Assembly: GCA_945830345.1 (NCBI GenBank)
Contig: CALZYS010000006.1
Span: 1 to 45,922 of the forward strand
Source of the DNA: an uncultured Prevotella sp.
GTDB taxonomy: Bacteria > Bacteroidota > Bacteroidia > Bacteroidales > Bacteroidaceae
DNA length: 45,922 bases
Reading direction: 5' to 3'
Part shown: piece by piece, positions 8,911 to 18,904 of the stretch
Position numbering within the stretch: the first letter of the stretch is position 1
How the letters are laid out: each line of letters starts with the position of its first letter
Made by a program: the position numbers and the translations under genes
The notes under the pieces: generated by a model
Databases searched by the model: none
Seen by the model: the letters and a program-made list of their open reading frames with translations, nothing else
What the model was told of the DNA's origin: nothing

Positions 8911-8932
8911 AAACAGTTAGGTTCTTTAGATA

Positions 8933-10690
8933 TTATTCGAATACGAGGTGAGATAAGTCAACTGTGAATGAAACGTTGAGGTCATCTGCCGTTACGATGA
9001 TGTTCTTGTAGTACTGCAAGTAAGACTGTCCGTTCGTACCCTTCATCACGGCGGTGATGTCGGCAAAGCCATTACCATAGTTCTCAACGTACAATGCACA
9101 CTGTGCACCATTCATTGCCGCATTCCATGTAGCCCAATCAGCTTGTCCACCCGAAGTAATCAGGTCGGGATTGCCCTCATAGCCGGCTCCCCATCCGAAG
9201 TTGTCAGAACGTACAACAGCATACTCATTGAGCTCAGCTCCGCGAAGTATTGCAACCCAGTTGTTCCAGTTGTTGGCACCCGAACCATAGTTCTTGAAGT
9301 ACCAAGCGCGAGTTTCACCTGCGGGCACATTGATATCCTGTGCATGTGCGCTCCACCAAACTGAAGTATTGTCCTCTGCACCGATAATATTCGGGTCTGG
9401 ACACACATCAAGAGCTGTTCTCACTTCGGTCACATTTACAGTGAATGAAGTGCGCTTACCGTTCTCTGAGTAGATGTAAACATTTTGCTCACCAGTCTTA
9501 GCCTTGATTGTTCCAATCTGAATCTCGTTGCTGCCAAGAACAGCCTGGTCGCCATTGACGTAGGTTGCAGTTACCTGAAGTCCTGTTGTATTTACAGGGA
9601 ATCCGAGTGAAGCTGTCTTATCTGATGTATAAACTACATACTCAGTCTGTACAGGAACTGTTGTCACTTCGATGGATGCGATGGCAGGAACTACCTTGAA
9701 TGTCGCTGTGGCCACTACAGGCACAGCCGAGTTCTCGCCCTTGAATGTCTTGTTATAGATAACGATGAGCTGCTTTTCGCCAGGAACGTCCATATCATTG
9801 ATAGCAGAGAAATAAAGCTCTGCAGCGGGTATCTCTTTGACAACTCCTTCCTCGAATGTCACAGTTGCAGACACGCCTGCTACAGCATCCTCAAGAGAAG
9901 TACCGGCATCAACCTTTGCAGGTATGTTGTTGAGCACCATTGACACTGGATTCTTATCCTGAGCAGAGGTGAATCCACCTATCGGCTCTACGTTGGCAGC
10001 CAAGAAGTTGATATATGAACCTTCGGGCACGAGGAAGATTCGCATATTGGTGTTCGACTCATCAACATTGAGGGGGGCAATCGGAGACTTCTGCTTGTAG
10101 GTCTTTGTCACAACGCCATTGGTCATTGTCACAGTGAATGCACTGGGGTCAGAACGGTCAACAGTCAGAGTTACCTTACCGCCAAGCTTGTCAACACCTT
10201 CATCAGTGTCAGTAGAGAAAGTTAGATTACTCTCCACGCAACTGCGGTCGATATAATCTCCCCACTCTGAGTTACCACTGGGCTGGTTGTCGTAGCGGAT
10301 TGCACCATACTCCTTATAATTAGCAGCACCTCTGTCTTCGTCATTTGAGAGAATCAAAGCGAAGTTCTTGTAAGTGTTGGATGCATTTGGGTTGATGCTC
10401 AGATTAAACTGAAGGTGGAACTTCTTCCCCTCTGGGATGACATAGTACTTAGAGAACTGCTGCCACCATCCAGTAGAGAAATCAGTGGCTCCGACAGTAT
10501 AAACATCTTCTTGCATTCCTTCGAGCACCTCCTCGGTTCCTTTCTTGGAGTTCTCGATGGAGTCAATCTTATCTGAAATCCAGTCGGGTGCATTAACTCC
10601 ATACATGTCAGAACCTTCACAACCTGTAAGCACGAGCAACCCAAGGGCTGCCGAGCATATTATGGATGATATTTTATTTAGATATTTCAT
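8933..10690 (-). CDS. Surface glycan-binding lipoprotein (SusE-position)
   Basis: Likely outer-membrane lipoprotein that binds the polysaccharide at the cell surface. The 585-residue product has a type II signal peptide with lipobox LTGC (Cys24), followed by acidic residues (CEGSD) as in Bacteroidota surface-export signals. Parts: module A about 63-236, two Ig-like beta domains about 240-425, module B about 436-585. Modules A and B are related to each other and to the C-terminus of the GH43 at 5985-8324. The best-kept pieces are DRGAANY.EY (A and GH43), NWNNW and R.DNF.W (B and GH43), and a WW pair near each module start. Position directly after susD is that of SusE/SGBP genes. No similarity to a named CBM family was recognised by eye; carbohydrate binding is inferred from position and aromatic-rich pattern. 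Confidence 0.75.
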   Translation of the reverse strand: MKYLNKISSIICSAALGLLVLTGCEGSDMYGVNAPDWISDKIDSIENSKKGTEEVLEGMQEDVYTVGATDFSTGWWQQFSKYYVIPEGKKFHLQFNLSINPNASNTYKNFALILSNDEDRGAANYKEYGAIRYDNQPSGNSEWGDYIDRSCVESNLTFSTDTDEGVDKLGGKVTLTVDRSDPSAFTVTMTNGVVTKTYKQKSPIAPLNVDESNTNMRIFLVPEGSYINFLAANVEPIGGFTSAQDKNPVSMVLNNIPAKVDAGTSLEDAVAGVSATVTFEEGVVKEIPAAELYFSAINDMDVPGEKQLIVIYNKTFKGENSAVPVVATATFKVVPAIASIEVTTVPVQTEYVVYTSDKTASLGFPVNTTGLQVTATYVNGDQAVLGSNEIQIGTIKAKTGEQNVYIYSENGKRTSFTVNVTEVRTALDVCPDPNIIGAEDNTSVWWSAHAQDINVPAGETRAWYFKNYGSGANNWNNWVAILRGAELNEYAVVRSDNFGWGAGYEGNPDLITSGGQADWATWNAAMNGAQCALYVENYGNGFADITAVMKGTNGQSYLQYYKNIIVTADDLNVSFTVDLSHLVFE

Positions 10691-10717
10691 AATATTCTTA
10701 TATTTATTTGTGATTGA

Positions 10718-12514
10718 TTACTTGCTAAGATCTTTAACAGGGTGAACTGTCCATCCCTGCTGGGAGAACCATAGCGCATTATCAAAAGCCTCAACATGAT
10801 CCGCACTATTTCCTGTAAGATTAGGATTGGCATTAGTAATACCCAATGCTATAGGCAAGAACTCCTGTCCCTTTGAATATGTATCAAAAGAGCTTTTAAT
10901 CTGAGGATTTGTCGCCATATCAGCATAACTTACTGGAGCTGTAGGAGGTATTGGTACAATTTCAGGAAATTTCTTATTATACTTGCCTGGATTCCTCAAA
11001 GCCACTGCATGTTCCTTCATCTGCTGCAAACGATCTTCATTATAGAAGAATCCCCATCTGATGAGGTCAAAACCACGTCCGAACTCGCATCCGAATTCTT
11101 TGGGACGCTCAACATTAGCAATCTGCTCAAAAAGTTTATCCTTGTCTCCAGAGAAATCACTAAGACTGAGATCTGAAAGATTTGCACGGCGGCGAACCTG
11201 ATTAATCCATTCAATAGCTTGAGCAGTAGGACCACTTATCTCATTCTCACATTCGGCAGCACGAAGAAGTACGTCAGAATAGCGCATCAATCGTAAATTA
11301 ATACCGCAACGCAAACCATTAACGACAGAGTTATAGAGGTTTGTTCGCATATTTGTCCACTTAGCGATTGGAATACCTCCATTATTCTCATTTGTACGTA
11401 GTGTATCGTTAACCGTTATCTTATTGGTATAACAAACATTTCCATTCTCGAAGCCTTCCCATTCAGGCTCATAAGAACCGATTGTCCAATAAAGACGGGG
11501 GTCAAGACTACCATCTTTTGTGCGTTCAGCCTTAAAAAGATTATAAAGCCATGGCGAAGCTGAAAGGTCGGCCCAACCACTGTAATCACCTGGACAGAAG
11601 TTAGACTCTACTGCATGACCCTGAGTTGCGTTAGGAGAAGTATTTCCAGGAGTCCATTCTTCATCAGTACCCTGAGAACCATAGTCAAGGAACTGAACCT
11701 CATAGAGGCTTTCTGCATTATTTTCATAAGCTGAACCCTCGCGGAAATTATCACCATAGTTAGCCATAAGCTGGTATGTGCCATACTTCTTGTCAATAAT
11801 ATCCTTAAGAACAGCGAGTGCCTCACTATACTTATGACGCATCATAAGCGCACGCGCATAGAATCCGGCAGCAGCACCGCAAGTGGCGCGTCCCTTAGCC
11901 CACTCACCACCTTCGTCGCGGGAAGGCAGAAGAGTCATCGCCTCAGAGAAATCCTTCTCAACCTGATCAAAAACTTCATCGTACGTATTGTTGGCACCAT
12001 AAAGTCCATCAAGCGACGAATAATTTTCATAGTTTGTGATAACAGGAGGTGTCTGATAATAACCTGCAAGATTATAATAGCTCAAGCCGCGAATAAAGAG
12101 AGCCTGTCCCTTGATACGCTTCATCTTTTCGCTAAGTGCAGCATTATCATCTCCAGTACGAGAGAGAATAAAGTTACATACATTTATAGTGTAATACCAT
12201 TCACGCCATATCCATGTACAAATATCATCAGTGGCTGGAACTGTGAAATCGTCGAAAGGAAGATACCATACCTGTGATGAATTCCAAACCTCGTCACCAC
12301 GGGTTAAATCAATGGTATAACCTACACGACCATACGAACCCTCCATACGTGTATGATTATAAGCTGCGATAACGCATTCCTCCAAGTCATCGGCGGTGTT
12401 GCCGAATGTTCCTGTTGTCTGGAGGTTGGGATTGGTCAAATCCAACTTATCCCCACATGAAATTAATGAGGAAACGCCCAAAAATAGGGCTAATGTTAAT
12501 TTATATAGTTTCAT
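10718..12514 (-). CDS. SusD/RagB-family lipoprotein
   Basis: Surface lipoprotein that caps the adjacent SusC channel and captures oligosaccharides. The 598-residue product has lipobox ISCG (signal about 1-20), then the SusD N-terminal TPR-like helices: KGQALFIRGLSYYNLAGYY near 130-150 and YFSEAL-type helices. C-terminal SusD motifs include YSDVLLRAAECENE and WINQVRRRAN near 410-450 and ERPKEFGCEFGRGFDLIRWG near 475. Length is normal for the family. It lies 36 nt after susC and 27 nt before the surface lipoprotein gene, in one operon. Substrate cannot be read from SusD itself; the locus context suggests arabinose-containing glycan. Confidence 0.93.
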   Translation of the reverse strand: MKLYKLTLALFLGVSSLISCGDKLDLTNPNLQTTGTFGNTADDLEECVIAAYNHTRMEGSYGRVGYTIDLTRGDEVWNSSQVWYLPFDDFTVPATDDICTWIWREWYYTINVCNFILSRTGDDNAALSEKMKRIKGQALFIRGLSYYNLAGYYQTPPVITNYENYSSLDGLYGANNTYDEVFDQVEKDFSEAMTLLPSRDEGGEWAKGRATCGAAAGFYARALMMRHKYSEALAVLKDIIDKKYGTYQLMANYGDNFREGSAYENNAESLYEVQFLDYGSQGTDEEWTPGNTSPNATQGHAVESNFCPGDYSGWADLSASPWLYNLFKAERTKDGSLDPRLYWTIGSYEPEWEGFENGNVCYTNKITVNDTLRTNENNGGIPIAKWTNMRTNLYNSVVNGLRCGINLRLMRYSDVLLRAAECENEISGPTAQAIEWINQVRRRANLSDLSLSDFSGDKDKLFEQIANVERPKEFGCEFGRGFDLIRWGFFYNEDRLQQMKEHAVALRNPGKYNKKFPEIVPIPPTAPVSYADMATNPQIKSSFDTYSKGQEFLPIALGITNANPNLTGNSADHVEAFDNALWFSQQGWTVHPVKDLSK

Positions 12515-12550
12515 ATCTATGATTCCTTATATTATATATAATGTGAGAAA

Positions 12551-15500
12551 TTAGAATGTAAAGTGCAGACCAGCCATGAAGCTGCGTGCGCTCGGGAACG
12601 AACAGAAGTTGTAGCCCGGGGTGAAGGTGCCACCTGCATAGTCAACATTGTAGCCCTTATAACCTGTGAAGGTGTAGAGGTTCTGGGCAGACACATAAAC
12701 GCGTACTCCGCTTACTACACCACCGAAGATTTTGTCGGGGATATTGTAGCCAAGCTCCACGTTGGCAATCTTCCAGTAGGCTGCATTCTGAATCTTGCGC
12801 TCGCTGAACAGGTCGTTCCATGCGAGAGTCGCATTGTTGGCTGCGTATGTGCGTGGTACGTTTGATAGATAAGTTGTGCCATCCTCTGACCAGCGATTGG
12901 CATCTCCAATGGCAACATCTTTATTCCACCAACCATAGCATGAATTCAAGCTATTGTAAATATCATCAGTCACATGATAGTTGAGAGCACCATAAGTAGA
13001 AATACTGAGATCGAAATTCTTGTACTCCAAGCGTGCACTGAGACCAAAGTTGATCTTTGGCAGACCACTGCCGAGAACTGTTTGGTCATAACTGTCAATT
13101 ACACCGTCAGGAGTTCCATCTGGTCCGGAGATATCTTTATAAAGACAGTCTCCTACATTAGCTCCCTGCTGAGTTGCATGGTTGTCAAGGTCTTCCTGGG
13201 TACGGGCAATACCTTCATAAACCCAACCATAGAACTGCCCAACTTCCTGACCTAAAAATGTTGCACAGATACCATTGATTTGCGAGTCTTTACCAATACC
13301 AAGATATGTCACTTTATTCTTGAGCGTACTGAGGTTTGCACTAATCATATATTTCAAAGGATGGTCATTGTTGCGGTAAGTGGCAGAGAACTCGAAACCA
13401 CTATTTTCCATTGAGGCAGCATTCATTGTCACTGTTCCATTTGAAACACCTGCCTGTGTTGGAACAAGCACACCATACAGAAGATCCTCGGACTTATTCT
13501 TATACCACTCTACAGTGAACTCCAAGCGGTTGTGGAACATGGCGAGGTCGATACCAATGTTAGTGGTTTTTTTCTTTTCCCATGCAAGGTTGTTGTCAAC
13601 GAAAGTTGACACGGCAGAACCTGTAACCACTTGGTTTCCGAAACTATAAGTCATGTTGTTGCGGTTCATGGTTGTCTGGAACATATACTCACCAATGTTC
13701 TCATTACCGAGCACACCGTAGCTACCACGTATCTTGAACATATTAATCACGTCACGGCTGATAGGGAAGAACTTCTCCTTGTCGAAGCGCCAACCCACTG
13801 ACACTGACGGGAAAGTGCCCCAACGGATGTTCTTGGAGAGACGCGAACTACCATCACGACGAATTACGGCAGACAGAAGATACTTCTCGTCATAGTTGTA
13901 GTTCAGACGGCCAATATAAGAAGCAATAGCATGTTTGCTCTCGTATGAATATGCATGTGTTGTTGCTGCATTATTGAGTTGCAGGAAGTAAGGTTCGGGG
14001 AATGAAATGCCTTCACCTGTGAGGGTATTTGTATTTTCCTCCTCGTATGTCTGACCAACAACAAGATTAACGTGATGCTTACCGAAAGTGCCATCGTAAG
14101 TAAGCGTATTCTCTATAAGAGCATCGGCATATGTACGCTGTCCTTTAGTGAGTCTCTCATTCGACTTATCAAGATAAACACGATTACTTTGCACCCAAGA
14201 AGGAATCCAAGTATGGTCTTTTGCGAATGTCTTACTATATGACAGATTGATGTTGTAGTGCAAAGTGTGGTTCTTGCTCTTTATACCTATCATATTTAAC
14301 AAATCAACATCCGCAGAGGCTGTTCCTACGAAACGGTCAACAATAGTATTACGTTCTAGTAAATTATTGACAAGAAGAGGGTTAGAAGCTGAAATATCAC
14401 CATGAATTGAATTGTAATATACTCCATATCCATAAGCGTCATAATTATAATTACCTGCTGCACCAATTACATCATCCAATACCCATGTTGACTCATCGTA
14501 TGCCTTGATTGTAGGCTGCATCAGCAGTGTGCTACGGAGCACGTTGGAGACGTCACCATAGAGACCCTGAACATACTCAGAGGCATTGGATATCGCCATG
14601 TTATCCTGATTGGAATGAGAATAAACGATGCTTGTGCGGAACTTAACGAACTTGGTGTCCATAGTGTTGTTCACTCGGGCTGTGAAACGCTCGTAGTTAG
14701 GTCCTGCACCCTCAAGAGTACCTTTCTGCTGGAAATAGTCGAGACCGATATTATAAGTACTATGAGCACTACCACCACTAAGATTTACATTGTGGTTCTG
14801 ACGTGTACCAGTCTTGAACACCTCTTTGAACCAGTCGGTATTGGTGTTGTCCTGGAACTTGTACTTGCCAGTAGTTGGGTCGAGGCTATAACCGCCAGGA
14901 AGAGTAGTGGAAGAGTTGGCACAAGCCTGACCAATGTAGTTGCTGTATTGGTCGGCGTCCATCACGTCATATACTCCATCCGAAATAATGTCAACACCGA
15001 AGTAGCCTGAGTAGTCAACCTTCAGGGGCTGGTCCTTCTTACCGTTCTTGGTGGTGATGATAATCACACCATTGGCAGCACGCGAACCGTAGATAGCACC
15101 AGCAGCTGCATCCTTCAACACCTGGATTGTTTCGATGTCGTTAGGAGAGAAATCGCGGATTGTGGTACCCATTGGCACACCGTCTATAACATAAAGAGGG
15201 GCAGTGCTACCGAACGAACCGATACCACGGATGCGTACCGAGGGGTCGGCACCCGGCTGACCGTCGGTGGTAATCTGAACACCAGCAACCTTACCTTCCA
15301 GCATGGTAGAGATATTGCTGTTAGACACCTTCTTCATTTCTTCAGCATTAACGATAGATACAGAACCCGTAAGGTCGGCTTTCTTCTGTGTACCGTAACC
15401 CACAACAACAACCTGCTCAAGCATATTGTTGTCAGAATCAAGCTTAATAGGATCAAGGATTGCGCGTCCGCGTACGGCAATCTCACGATTCTTGTAGCCT

Positions 15501-15757
15501 AAGTAACTTACCACAAGTGTGGCATTAGATTTAACGTCCAACTGGAAGTTGCCATCGAAATCAGTGATTGTACCAACGGAAGTGTCCTTCACCTTGACGG
15601 TGGCACCTACCAATGGTTCACCTGATTCATCAACAACTTGTCCCTTGACCTTAATAGTCTGGTTTTGGGCAACAGCGGCAAATGCCGGAGTCGGGCAGAC
15701 TGCAACTGCACCAACGGCGCCCAGACAGAGCATCATTGAGATTAATTGTTTCCTCAT
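12551..15757 (-). CDS. SusC/RagA-family TonB-dependent transporter (intact)
   Basis: Outer-membrane TonB-dependent channel importing oligosaccharides with its SusD partner. The 1068-residue product has a signal peptide (about 1-28), a carboxypeptidase-regulatory-like domain (KGQVVDESGEPLVGATVKVK and onward, about 36-112), and the SusC signature EQVVVVGYGTQKK near 114-126. A plug domain follows to about 235 (VRIRGIGSF, PLYVIDGVP, IQVLKDAAAGAIYGSRAANG), then a long beta-barrel ending in aromatic-rich LHFTF. The frame is complete, in contrast to the second susC in this window. First gene of the susC-susD-lipoprotein-small protein-GH43 operon, 124 nt downstream of the kinase-less regulator gene; that gap holds its promoter. 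Confidence 0.95.
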   Translation of the reverse strand: MRKQLISMMLCLGAVGAVAVCPTPAFAAVAQNQTIKVKGQVVDESGEPLVGATVKVKDTSVGTITDFDGNFQLDVKSNATLVVSYLGYKNREIAVRGRAILDPIKLDSDNNMLEQVVVVGYGTQKKADLTGSVSIVNAEEMKKVSNSNISTMLEGKVAGVQITTDGQPGADPSVRIRGIGSFGSTAPLYVIDGVPMGTTIRDFSPNDIETIQVLKDAAAGAIYGSRAANGVIIITTKNGKKDQPLKVDYSGYFGVDIISDGVYDVMDADQYSNYIGQACANSSTTLPGGYSLDPTTGKYKFQDNTNTDWFKEVFKTGTRQNHNVNLSGGSAHSTYNIGLDYFQQKGTLEGAGPNYERFTARVNNTMDTKFVKFRTSIVYSHSNQDNMAISNASEYVQGLYGDVSNVLRSTLLMQPTIKAYDESTWVLDDVIGAAGNYNYDAYGYGVYYNSIHGDISASNPLLVNNLLERNTIVDRFVGTASADVDLLNMIGIKSKNHTLHYNINLSYSKTFAKDHTWIPSWVQSNRVYLDKSNERLTKGQRTYADALIENTLTYDGTFGKHHVNLVVGQTYEEENTNTLTGEGISFPEPYFLQLNNAATTHAYSYESKHAIASYIGRLNYNYDEKYLLSAVIRRDGSSRLSKNIRWGTFPSVSVGWRFDKEKFFPISRDVINMFKIRGSYGVLGNENIGEYMFQTTMNRNNMTYSFGNQVVTGSAVSTFVDNNLAWEKKKTTNIGIDLAMFHNRLEFTVEWYKNKSEDLLYGVLVPTQAGVSNGTVTMNAASMENSGFEFSATYRNNDHPLKYMISANLSTLKNKVTYLGIGKDSQINGICATFLGQEVGQFYGWVYEGIARTQEDLDNHATQQGANVGDCLYKDISGPDGTPDGVIDSYDQTVLGSGLPKINFGLSARLEYKNFDLSISTYGALNYHVTDDIYNSLNSCYGWWNKDVAIGDANRWSEDGTTYLSNVPRTYAANNATLAWNDLFSERKIQNAAYWKIANVELGYNIPDKIFGGVVSGVRVYVSAQNLYTFTGYKGYNVDYAGGTFTPGYNFCSFPSARSFMAGLHFTF

Positions 15758-15810
15758 TGTTTAATTACATTTAGGTTTGTTTTTAATTATAAATTGTTTT
15801 ATTTTGGTCG

Positions 15811-15870
15811 CAAAATTAGTAAAGTTACAGATAAGTTAGGTGGATAAACGGGCATTTTAGGTGGACAAAC
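15811..15870 (-). promoter_or_regulatory. susC promoter with phased direct repeats
   Basis: On the minus strand a -7 box TAATTTTG (plus 15811-15818) fits TAnnTTTG, but the -33 position (about 15839-15842) has CACC instead of TTTG. That position lies inside one of two direct repeats of GTTTRTCCACCTAA, at 15836-15849 and 15857-15870, which start 21 bp apart (two helical turns). Missing -33 plus phased repeats suggest an activator-dependent promoter, most likely for the regulator encoded immediately upstream. Confidence 0.68.
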
Positions 15871-15881
15871 ATTGATTTTCG

Positions 15882-18863
15882 TCAATTTTCTGTGTTTTTC
15901 TCCACTGAATCCACATATCCCGACGGACTGACACCATATTTTTTGGTGAAACAGCGGGTGAAGTACTTCGGGTCGTTGAATCCTACTCTGTAGGCAATCT
16001 CGGTGATGTTTCTGTTGCCGGAATTCTTCACGAGGATGTCGCGGGCTATATTTAGGCGATAGTCTTTAAGTAGCTGACCAACGGTCTGTCCTGTCTCCTC
16101 CTTGAGCTTCTTCGTTAACGCACTACGACTCATCTTCATGCTCTCGGCAAGCTGCTCGATGTCGAAGCCAGAATCCATATAGCCATCCTCCATAGCCTTG
16201 AAGACATCATTCATGAAATCGTGGGCATGCTCCAACTCCTTCTCCTGGTCGAGCTCAACGCTCTTGGCGGTACTGCGGCGGAAATGCTGATGATTTTCGA
16301 GGATTGTGCGTATGCGATCCTGCAGTTCAATAGGGTTCTCGGCATTCTCAAGTGCATGACGTATTGGCTTCAGCATCTTCTCGCCTGCCTCGCGCTTGAG
16401 TTTCTCAACACGGTTGATATAGAAACGATAGCCAATGTAGGCAATCAACAAGACAACAAGGAGCAAAAACCACCACGTCTTATAGAAATAAGGACGCACT
16501 ATCACCTCGATGCTTGTCACATTGCTCTCGTTGTCGGACAAGGCAGAGAGGCATTTCACCTCGAAGGTGTATTTGCCAGGAGGCAAGTTGGTGTAGCGCA
16601 CAGAGTGTTCGCCGGCACGAGTCTGTATCCATTCCTTCTCAAACTCCTTCATGCGATAGCAATACACCGAGCGTCCATCGCCATCATAACGAAGGGTGGA
16701 GAAGAAGAGTTCGAACGACTTGTCGCTCTCGTGGAGCGTTATGCGCTTGGTTGTAGAAATATCTCCATCTATGAAACGACTGCCCGAGAGAATAGGCATG
16801 TTGTCAACATTAAGATTGGTGAGGACCACCTTGTCTGCTGAGCTGGTGGCCATCTCATCAACATTGATGGATGTGAGTCCTTTCTCGCTGCCGAGGTATA
16901 TCCTGTTACCCTCGCATACGGCTGCATTCCAATAGAACTTGTTGCAGAGCAAACCATCCACCTCGTCGTAATTGGAGAATGCCTCATCCTTGGGATTCAT
17001 CACCGAAAGACCATTGTTGGTGGCTATCCACAGGCGACCATAGCTGCCCTCGACGATGCCTTTCACTCCGTTGTTGGCAAGTCCGTCATGAGTGGTGTAG
17101 CTCTTGAATGTCATTCTGCCATTATGCACACCTGTGAGTCGATATATGCCATTTCCGTTGGAACCAATATAGATGCTGCTGTCACGAGTCTCGCAGAAGC
17201 AGGTTATCTTGTCGATGAGTCGGGAGTCGGGATTGTCGAGCTTATATACATAGCTATCGCAAGAGAACATGCCCTTTTTGCGCGAACGGAGATTGATAAC
17301 TCGCATACCGGTCATACAACCCATCCACAGGCGGTCGTTGGAGTCGATGAGCGACCCGATACATCCTCTGACAAGTTCGCAGCCCTCGAATGGCATCAAG
17401 AGTTTGCGACTGCGGGAGTCGTAGAAGAAGATACCGTCGTTGCTGCCTATCCACAATCCGTTGTTGAGTTTGTCATAGGCAAGGGCTCCGATATGGGAGA
17501 TGATTCGGGCATACTGCGGTTGCACCTCAAGACGGTTGAGGCGGTCGGGGTTGTCCATATCAAGCCAATACACTCCTCCGCCCCATGTGCCTATCCACAG
17601 GATGCGGTCAGCGGCAGTGAGTGTGCTCACCGAGTTATGAGTGAGTGGAGAATTGGATGTTGTGAAATGTGTGAATGTCTTCTCACCTGCCCCACGGCGG
17701 TTGAGACCACCGTCAACAGTGCCCACCCACAGAGTGCCATTGGGCTCCACAAATGTGGCATTAACACAGCCATTAGACATGGATGTGGCATCTCCAGGGA
17801 TGTTTACAATATTGTCGAGTTTGAGCTGGCGCAACGAGAACTTATTGATGCCGCCATTGTCGGTGCCTACCCATATATTACCATTATGTACGTAAATACA
17901 ATGTACGAAGTTGCTGGATAGAATCAATCCATCATAACTATTGTCGGAACGGACACACGTGAAATTGTCACTGCCATAATTATAAAGATGTGCACCCCCC
18001 AATGAACCTACTAGAAGATTTCCAATAGGACTGATGGAGAGACATGTGGTATAATTGTGGGCAAGACTTGTGGGATCTGCCGCGTCATGGACATAGTGTT
18101 TAAGAAGATGAGTATCAGACTTATAGCAATAAAGACCGATATTGGTGCTCACCCATATATCACCATCATAAAGCATGAAGTCGGTGAAATATGCCTTGCC
18201 AAACAACGAGGTGAGCTGACTTATGGGGCGCTTGACAAGTTTGCCATGCTCCACCTTTAACTTATATATACCGTCGTCGATGGCTGCCCAAGCTTCTCCG
18301 TCGCCATCCACATCTGCAAGTGCGATGTCGGGTGTGTTAGAGGTGAAAGCCACGGAATAAAGATTCTTTATCTTTCCGTCTTCAGCGAAGACAAACTTAT
18401 AGGCTTTATTGCCTGCAAGGAGCCAAATATTGCCACGAAGGTCACAGAGGACCTTCACGCCATCTTGCTGGAGAATCTTACTGATGTCCCTGCCGAAAGA
18501 CTCCTCTCCCACATTCCTGTATGTGTCGAGATTGATGACCGACACTCCCTCATCGAACACCACCCAAAGGCGTCCGAAGCGGTCTTCCGCCATATTGCGG
18601 CAGGAATTGCTGTGCATAAGCATATTGTCGGTGGAATATGGCTTGGAGAACCCATAACCATCATATCTCACGAGTCCGCCACCATATGTGGCAACCCAAA
18701 TAAATCCGCGGCTATCTTCATATACTGAGTTAACCCAGTTATGGGGAAGACCTGTGCTCATATCAAGTACAGAAACGTTATAGCGGTTTTGCCCCAGTAC
18801 GGAATTTGCCATACAGGAAAGTGAAACAGCGATAACACTTAAAATGAGTAATATTCTCTTCAT
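15882..18863 (-). CDS. Kinase-less propeller/Y_Y_Y sensor regulator with AraC-type HTH
   Basis: Membrane-spanning regulator that probably senses an oligosaccharide in the periplasm and activates the susC operon next to it. From the ATG at 18863 the product has 993 residues: signal peptide, many two-component-propeller repeats (G.IWVAT, LWVGT, IWVGTDNGG types) to about 690, a Y_Y_Y domain about 700-790, one membrane helix (WWFLLLVVLLIAYIGYRF, about 796-813), a charged linker of about 65 residues, and an AraC-type HTH at 881-993 (LAESMKMSRSALTKKLKEET; ITEIAYRVGFNDPKYFTRCF). No HisKA, ATPase or receiver domain is present. An upstream ATG at 18935 is excluded because a strong promoter lies at 18905-18936; ATG 18875 (MLTKMKR) remains possible. 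The stop lies 124 nt before susC. Confidence 0.88.
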   Translation of the reverse strand: MKRILLILSVIAVSLSCMANSVLGQNRYNVSVLDMSTGLPHNWVNSVYEDSRGFIWVATYGGGLVRYDGYGFSKPYSTDNMLMHSNSCRNMAEDRFGRLWVVFDEGVSVINLDTYRNVGEESFGRDISKILQQDGVKVLCDLRGNIWLLAGNKAYKFVFAEDGKIKNLYSVAFTSNTPDIALADVDGDGEAWAAIDDGIYKLKVEHGKLVKRPISQLTSLFGKAYFTDFMLYDGDIWVSTNIGLYCYKSDTHLLKHYVHDAADPTSLAHNYTTCLSISPIGNLLVGSLGGAHLYNYGSDNFTCVRSDNSYDGLILSSNFVHCIYVHNGNIWVGTDNGGINKFSLRQLKLDNIVNIPGDATSMSNGCVNATFVEPNGTLWVGTVDGGLNRRGAGEKTFTHFTTSNSPLTHNSVSTLTAADRILWIGTWGGGVYWLDMDNPDRLNRLEVQPQYARIISHIGALAYDKLNNGLWIGSNDGIFFYDSRSRKLLMPFEGCELVRGCIGSLIDSNDRLWMGCMTGMRVINLRSRKKGMFSCDSYVYKLDNPDSRLIDKITCFCETRDSSIYIGSNGNGIYRLTGVHNGRMTFKSYTTHDGLANNGVKGIVEGSYGRLWIATNNGLSVMNPKDEAFSNYDEVDGLLCNKFYWNAAVCEGNRIYLGSEKGLTSINVDEMATSSADKVVLTNLNVDNMPILSGSRFIDGDISTTKRITLHESDKSFELFFSTLRYDGDGRSVYCYRMKEFEKEWIQTRAGEHSVRYTNLPPGKYTFEVKCLSALSDNESNVTSIEVIVRPYFYKTWWFLLLVVLLIAYIGYRFYINRVEKLKREAGEKMLKPIRHALENAENPIELQDRIRTILENHQHFRRSTAKSVELDQEKELEHAHDFMNDVFKAMEDGYMDSGFDIEQLAESMKMSRSALTKKLKEETGQTVGQLLKDYRLNIARDILVKNSGNRNITEIAYRVGFNDPKYFTRCFTKKYGVSPSGYVDSVEKNTEN

Positions 18864-18904
18864 CTTTGTTAGCATTTGACAGGTCTTATACAGATTAACG
18901 AGTG

